From Salvelinus alpinus (Eukaryota > Chordata > Actinopteri > Salmoniformes > Salmonidae): a DNA stretch of 64,000 nt. The first letter of the stretch is position 1. Each line of letters starts with the position of its first letter. Positions 56,901 to 64,000 of the stretch are shown piece after piece. The position numbers were made by a program, and so were the translations under genes. The notes under the pieces are model-generated. The model was not told where the DNA came from, did no database searches, and saw only the letters and a list, made by a program, of their open reading frames with translations. The stretch spans positions 87,683,390 through 87,747,389 of the forward strand of contig NC_092087.1 in assembly GCF_045679555.1 (NCBI RefSeq), read 5' to 3'.

Positions 56901-59900
56901 GTACTATATTAAACTACGACTATACATATCAGTACTATATTAAACTACTACCCTACCTATCAGTACTATATTAAACTACTACCCCACCTATCAGTACTAT
57001 ATTAAACTACTACCCCAACTATCAGTACTATATTAAACTACTACCCTACCTAGCAGTACTATGTAAAACTAAGGACCATACATATCAGTACTATATTAAA
57101 CTACGACCCTACCTACCAGTACTATATTAAACTACGACCCTACCTACCAGTACTATATTAAACTACGACCCTACCTAACAGTACTATATTAAATTACAAC
57201 CCTACCTATCAGTACTATGTTAAACTACTACCCTACCCATCAGTACTATGTTAAACTACTACCCTACCTATCAGTACAATGTTAAACTACGACTATACAT
57301 ATCAGTACTATAATAAACTACGACTATACATATCAGTACTATAATAAACTACGACTATACATATCAGTACTATATTAAACTACGACTATACATATCAGTA
57401 CTATATTAAACTACGACTATACATATCAGTACTATATTAAACTACGACCATACATATCAGTACTATATTAAACTACGACCATACATATCAGTACTATATT
57501 AAACTATGACCATACCTATCAGTACTATATTAAACTACTACCCTACCTATCAGAACTATATTAAACTACTACCCTACCTATCAGTACTATATTAAACTAC
57601 TACTATACCCATCAGTACTATATTAAACTACTACCCTACCTATCAGTACTATATTAAACTACTACCCCACCTATCAGTACTATATTAAACTACTACCCCA
57701 ACTATCAGTACTATATTAAACTACTACCCTACCTAGCAGTACTATGTAAAACTAAGGACCCTACCTACCAGTACTATATTAAACTACTACCCTACCTATC
57801 AGTACAATGTTAAACTACGACTATACATATCAGTACTATAATAAACTACGACTATACATATCAGTACTATAATAAACTACGACTATACATATCAGTACTA
57901 TATTAAACTACGACTATACATATCAGTACTATATTAAACTACGACTATACATATCAGTACTATATTAAACTACGACCATACATATCAGTACTATATTAAA
58001 CTACGACCATACATATCAGTACTATATTAAACTATGACCATACCTATCAGTACTATATTAAACTACTACCCTACCTATCAGAACTATATTAAACTACTAC
58101 CCTACCTATCAGTACTATATTAAACTACTACTATACCCATCAGTACTATATTAAACTACTACCCTACCTATCAGTACTATATTAAACTACTACCCTACAT
58201 ATCAGTACTATATTAAACTACGACTATACATATCAGTACTATATTAAACTACTACCCTACCTATCAGTACTATATTAAACTACTACCCCACCTATCAGTA
58301 CTATATTAAACTACTACCCCAACTATCAGTACTATATTAAACTACTACCCTACCTAGCAGTACTATGTAAAACTAAGGACCCTACCTACCAGTACTATAT
58401 TAAACTACTACCCTACCTATCAGTACTATATTAAACTACTACTATACCCATCAGTACTATATTAAACTACTACTATACCCATCAGTACTATATTAAACTA
58501 CTACCCTACCTATCAGTACTATATTAAACTACTACCCTACATATCAGTACTATATTAAACTACGACTATACATATCAGTACTATATTAAACTACTACCCT
58601 ACCTATCAGTACTATATTAAACTACTACCCCACCTATCAGTACTATATTAAACTACGACCCTACCTAACAGTACTATATTAAATTACGACCCTACCTATC
58701 AGTACTATGTTAAACTACTACCCTACCCATCAGTACTATGTTAAACTACTACCCTACCTATCAGTACAATGTTAAACTACGACTATACATATCAGTACTA
58801 TAATAAACTACGACTATACATATCAGTACTATAATAAACTACGACTATACATATCAGTACTATATTAAACTACGACTATACATATCAGTACTATATTAAA
58901 CTACGACTATACATATCAGTACTATATTAAACTACGACCATACATATCAGTACTATATTAAACTACGACCATACATATCAGTACTATATTAAACTATGAC
59001 CATACATATCAGTACTATATTAAACTACTACCCTACCTATCAGAACTATATTAAACTACTACCCTACCTATCAGTACTATATTAAACTACTACTATACCC
59101 ATCAGTACTATATTAAACTACTACCCTACCTATCAGTACTATATTAAACTACTACCCTACATATCAGTACTATATTAAACTACGACTATACATATCAGTA
59201 CTATATTAAACTACTACCCTACCTATCAGTACTATATTAAACTACTACTATACCCATCAGTACTATATTAAACTACTACTATACCCATCAGTACTATATT
59301 AAACTACTACCCTACCTATCAGTACTATATTAAACTACTACCCTACATATCAGTACTATATTAAACTACGACTATACATATCAGTACTATATTAAACTAC
59401 TACCCTACCTATCAGTACTATATTAAACTACTACCCCACCTATCAGTACTATATTAAACTACGACCCTACCTAACAGTACTATATTAAATTACGACCCTA
59501 CCTATCAGTACTATGTTAAACTACTACCCTACCCATCAGTACTATGTTAAACTACTACCCTACCTATCAGTACAATGTTAAACTACGACTATACATATCA
59601 GTACTATAATAAACTACGACTATACATATCAGTACTATAATAAACTACGACTATACATATCAGTACTATATTAAACTACGACTATACATATCAGTACTAT
59701 ATTAAACTACGACTATACATATCAGTACTATATTAAACTACGACCATACATATCAGTACTATATTAAACTACGACCATACATATCAGTACTATATTAAAC
59801 TATGACCATACCTATCAGTACTATATTAAACTACTACCCTACCTATCAGAACTATATTAAACTACTACCCTACCTATCAGTACTATATTAAACTACTACT

Positions 59901-62900
59901 ATACCCATCAGTACTATATTAAACTACTACCCTACCTATCAGTACTATATTAAACTACTACCCCACCTATCAGTACTATATTAAACTACTACCCCAACTA
60001 TCAGTACTATATTAAACTACTACCCTACCTAGCAGTACTATGTAAAACTAAGGACCCTACCTACCAGTACTATATTAAACTACTACCCTACCTATCAGTA
60101 CAATGTTAAACTACGACTATACATATCAGTACTATAATAAACTACGACTATACATATCAGTACTATAATAAACTACGACTATACATATCAGTACTATATT
60201 AAACTACGACTATACATATCAGTACTATATTAAACTACGACTATACATATCAGTACTATATTAAACTACGACCATACATATCAGTACTATATTAAACTAC
60301 GACCATACATATCAGTACTATATTAAACTATGACCATACCTATCAGTACTATATTAAACTACTACCCTACCTATCAGAACTATATTAAACTACTACCCTA
60401 CCTATCAGTACTATATTAAACTACTACTATACCCATCAGTACTATATTAAACTACTACCCTACCTATCAGTACTATATTAAACTACTACCCTACATATCA
60501 GTACTATATTAAACTACGACTATACATATCAGTACTATATTAAACTACTACCCTACCTATCAGTACTATATTAAACTACTACCCCACCTATCAGTACTAT
60601 ATTAAACTACTACCCCAACTATCAGTACTATATTAAACTACTACCCTACCTAGCAGTACTATGTAAAACTAAGGACCCTACCTACCAGTACTATATTAAA
60701 CTACTACCCTACCTATCAGTACTATATTAAACTACTACTATACCCATCAGTACTATATTAAACTACTACTATACCCATCAGTACTATATTAAACTACTAC
60801 CCTACCTATCAGTACTATATTAAACTACTACCCTACATATCAGTACTATATTAAACTACGACTATACATATCAGTACTATATTAAACTACTACCCTACCT
60901 ATCAGTACTATATTAAACTACTACCCCACCTATCAGTACTATATTAAACTACGACCCTACCTAACAGTACTATATTAAATTACGACCCTACCTATCAGTA
61001 CTATGTTAAACTACTACCCTACCCATCAGTACTATGTTAAACTACTACCCTACCTATCAGTACAATGTTAAACTACGACTATACATATCAGTACTATAAT
61101 AAACTACGACTATACATATCAGTACTATAATAAACTACGACTATACATATCAGTACTATATTAAACTACGACTATACATATCAGTACTATATTAAACTAC
61201 GACTATACATATCAGTACTATATTAAACTACGACCATACATATCAGTACTATATTAAACTACGACCATACATATCAGTACTATATTAAACTATGACCATA
61301 CATATCAGTACTATATTAAACTACTACCCTACCTATCAGAACTATATTAAACTACTACCCTACCTATCAGTACTATATTAAACTACTACTATACCCATCA
61401 GTACTATATTAAACTACTACCCTACCTATCAGTACTATATTAAACTACTACCCTACATATCAGTACTATATTAAACTACGACTATACATATCAGTACTAT
61501 ATTAAACTACTACCCTACCTATCAGTACTATATTAAACTACTACTATACCCATCAGTACTATATTAAACTACTACTATACCCATCAGTACTATATTAAAC
61601 TACTACCCTACCTATCAGTACTATATTAAACTACTACCCTACATATCAGTACTATATTAAACTACGACTATACATATCAGTACTATATTAAACTACTACC
61701 CTACCTATCAGTACTATATTAAACTACTACCCCACCTATCAGTACTATATTAAACTACGACCCTACCTAACAGTACTATATTAAATTACGACCCTACCTA
61801 TCAGTACTATGTTAAACTACTACCCTACCCATCAGTACTATGTTAAACTACTACCCTACCTATCAGTACAATGTTAAACTACGACTATACATATCAGTAC
61901 TATAATAAACTACGACTATACATATCAGTACTATAATAAACTACGACTATACATATCAGTACTATATTAAACTACGACTATACATATCAGTACTATATTA
62001 AACTACGACTATACATATCAGTACTATATTAAACTACGACCATACATATCAGTACTATATTAAACTACGACCATACATATCAGTACTATATTAAACTATG
62101 ACCATACATATCAGTACTATATTAAACTACTACCCTACCTATCAGAACTATATTAAACTACTACCCTACCTATCAGTACTATATTAAACTACTACTATAC
62201 CCATCAGTACTATATTAAACTACTACCCTACCTATCAGTACTATATTAAACTACTACCCTACATATCAGTACTATATTAAACTACGACTATACATATCAG
62301 TACTATATTAAACTACTACCCTACCTATCAGTACTATATTAAACTACTACCCCACCTATCAGTACTATATTAAACTACTACCCCAACTATCAGTACTATA
62401 TTAAACTACTACCCTACCTAGCAGTACTATGTAAAACTAAGGACCATACATATCAGTACTATATTAAACTACGACCCTACCTACCAGTACTATATTAAAC
62501 TACGACCCTACCTACCAGTACTATATTAAACTACGACCCTACCTAACAGTACTATATTAAATTACAACCCTACCTATCAGTACTATGTTAAACTACTACC
62601 CTACCCATCAGTACTATGTTAAACTACTACCCTACCTATCAGTACAATGTTAAACTACGACTATACATATCAGTACTATAATAAACTACGACTATACATA
62701 TCAGTACTATAATAAACTACGACTATACATATCAGTACTATATTAAACTACGACTATACATATCAGTACTATATTAAACTACGACTATACATATCAGTAC
62801 TATATTAAACTACGACCATACATATCAGTACTATATTAAACTACGACCATACATATCAGTACTATATTAAACTATGACCATACCTATCAGTACTATATTA

Positions 62901-64000
62901 AACTACTACCCTACCTATCAGAACTATATTAAACTACTACCCTACCTATCAGTACTATATTAAACTACTACTATACCCATCAGTACTATATTAAACTACT
63001 ACCCTACCTATCAGTACTATATTAAACTACTACCCCACCTATCAGTACTATATTAAACTACTACCCTACCTATCAGAACTATATTAAACTACTACCCTAC
63101 CTATCAGTACTATATTAAACTACTACTATACCCATCAGTACTATATTAAACTACTACCCTACCTATCAGTACTATATTAAACTACTACCCCACCTATCAG
63201 TACTATATTAAACTACTACCCCAACTATCAGTACTATATTAAACTACTACCCTACCTAGCAGTACTATGTAAAACTAAGGACCCTACCTACCAGTACTAT
63301 ATTAAACTACTACCCTACCTATCAGTACAATGTTAAACTACGACTATACATATCAGTACTATAATAAACTACGACTATACATATCAGTACTATAATAAAC
63401 TACGACTATACATATCAGTACTATATTAAACTACGACTATACATATCAGTACTATATTAAACTACGACTATACATATCAGTACTATATTAAACTACGACC
63501 ATACATATCAGTACTATATTAAACTACGACCATACATATCAGTACTATATTAAACTATGACCATACCTATCAGTACTATATTAAACTACTACCCTACCTA
63601 TCAGAACTATATTAAACTACTACCCTACCTATCAGTACTATATTAAACTACTACTATACCCATCAGTACTATATTAAACTACTACCCTACCTATCAGTAC
63701 TATATTAAACTACTACCCTACATATCAGTACTATATTAAACTACGACTATACATATCAGTACTATATTAAACTACTACCCTACCTATCAGTACTATATTA
63801 AACTACTACCCCACCTATCAGTACTATATTAAACTACTACCCCAACTATCAGTACTATATTAAACTACTACCCTACCTAGCAGTACTATGTAAAACTAAG
63901 GACCCTACCTACCAGTACTATATTAAACTACTACCCTACCTATCAGTACTATATTAAACTACTACTATACCCATCAGTACTATATTAAACTACTACTATA
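41925..64000. repeat. 31-bp satellite array with higher-order structure, ~710 copies, in ldb1 intron
   Basis: Unit consensus is CAGTACTATATTAAACTACT followed by ACCCTACCTAT; CAGTAC starts are 31 bp apart. Variant classes (CTACGACTATACATAT, CTACGACCATACATAT, CTACGACCCTACCTAC, a 32-bp GTAAAACTAAGG unit and others) occur in fixed orders. The 32-bp marker recurs at 43842, 44463, 45146, 45767, 46233, 46854, then for example 57067, 57750, 58371, 63273 and 63894, giving intervals of 621, 683, 621, 466, 621, 683, 621 and 621 bp. Stops occur in all frames. The array runs off the right edge. Confidence 0.97.

Noticed and set aside
41925..64000. Centromere or telomere
   Set aside because: The unit is not the TTAGGG telomere repeat, and the array begins about 270 bp inside an ldb1 intron. 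Higher-order structure alone does not make a centromere; misassembly remains possible but is not shown.

Overview
The window is vertebrate nuclear DNA, most likely from a salmonid fish (salmon, trout, char or whitefish). The evidence is interrupted protein-coding genes with canonical splice sites, an HpaI-type tRNA SINE, Tc1-like transposons, L2-like LINE fragments, small MITEs of types I know from salmonid genomes, and very heavy tandem-repeat content. Two host genes are recognisable, both on the minus strand. Positions 642-17853 carry the 5' 15 coding exons (402 codons) of armh3 (C10orf76 homologue, a Golgi-associated PI4KB/GBF1-interacting protein); the remaining 3' exons lie left of the window. 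Positions 40457-41654 carry the last three coding exons of ldb1 (LIM-domain-binding protein 1), with its stop codon; its upstream exons lie right of the window. From memory, human 10q24 has the same order and orientation, with HPS6 between the two genes; no HPS6-like reading frame is visible here.

Layout. 1-17.9 kb: armh3 exons separated by introns that are largely minisatellite (units of 23, 46, 30-32, 19, 27, 28, 46 and 53 bp) plus transposon relics. 18-19.2 kb: likely armh3 5' region. 19.5-25 kb: LINE, SINE and DNA-element fragments with an expanded 39-bp VNTR. 25.3-32.7 kb: a degraded minus-strand endogenous retrovirus (LTR, tRNA-Tyr-like primer-binding site, gag zinc knuckles, integrase C-terminus, broken env). 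It appears to have inserted into a Tc1-like element and was itself hit by a SINE (15-bp target duplication) and a hAT-type MITE (8-bp target duplication). 33.4-36.3 kb: CA/GA-rich DNA with one exon-like island. 36.4-37.75 kb: a dead Tc1 transposon. 37.8-40.4 kb: probable ldb1 3' UTR and flank. 41.9-64 kb: one uninterrupted array of a 31-bp unit, about 710 copies, with higher-order periods of 621 and 683 bp, in an ldb1 intron and running off the window.

The most unusual signals are these. (1) Two armh3 minisatellites are built from the gene's own splice junctions: a 46-bp unit carrying a copy of the acceptor and start of one exon, and a 23-bp unit carrying the end and donor of another. (2) A candidate 24-nt in-frame microexon in ldb1 looks like a duplicate of the start of the next exon. 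(3) A frameshifted partial copy of an armh3 exon lies beside that exon. (4) The ldb1 intron holds a 22-kb higher-order satellite. Together they suggest repeated local tandem duplication at exon edges. All identifications are from reading the sequence and from remembered family features; no database search was run.
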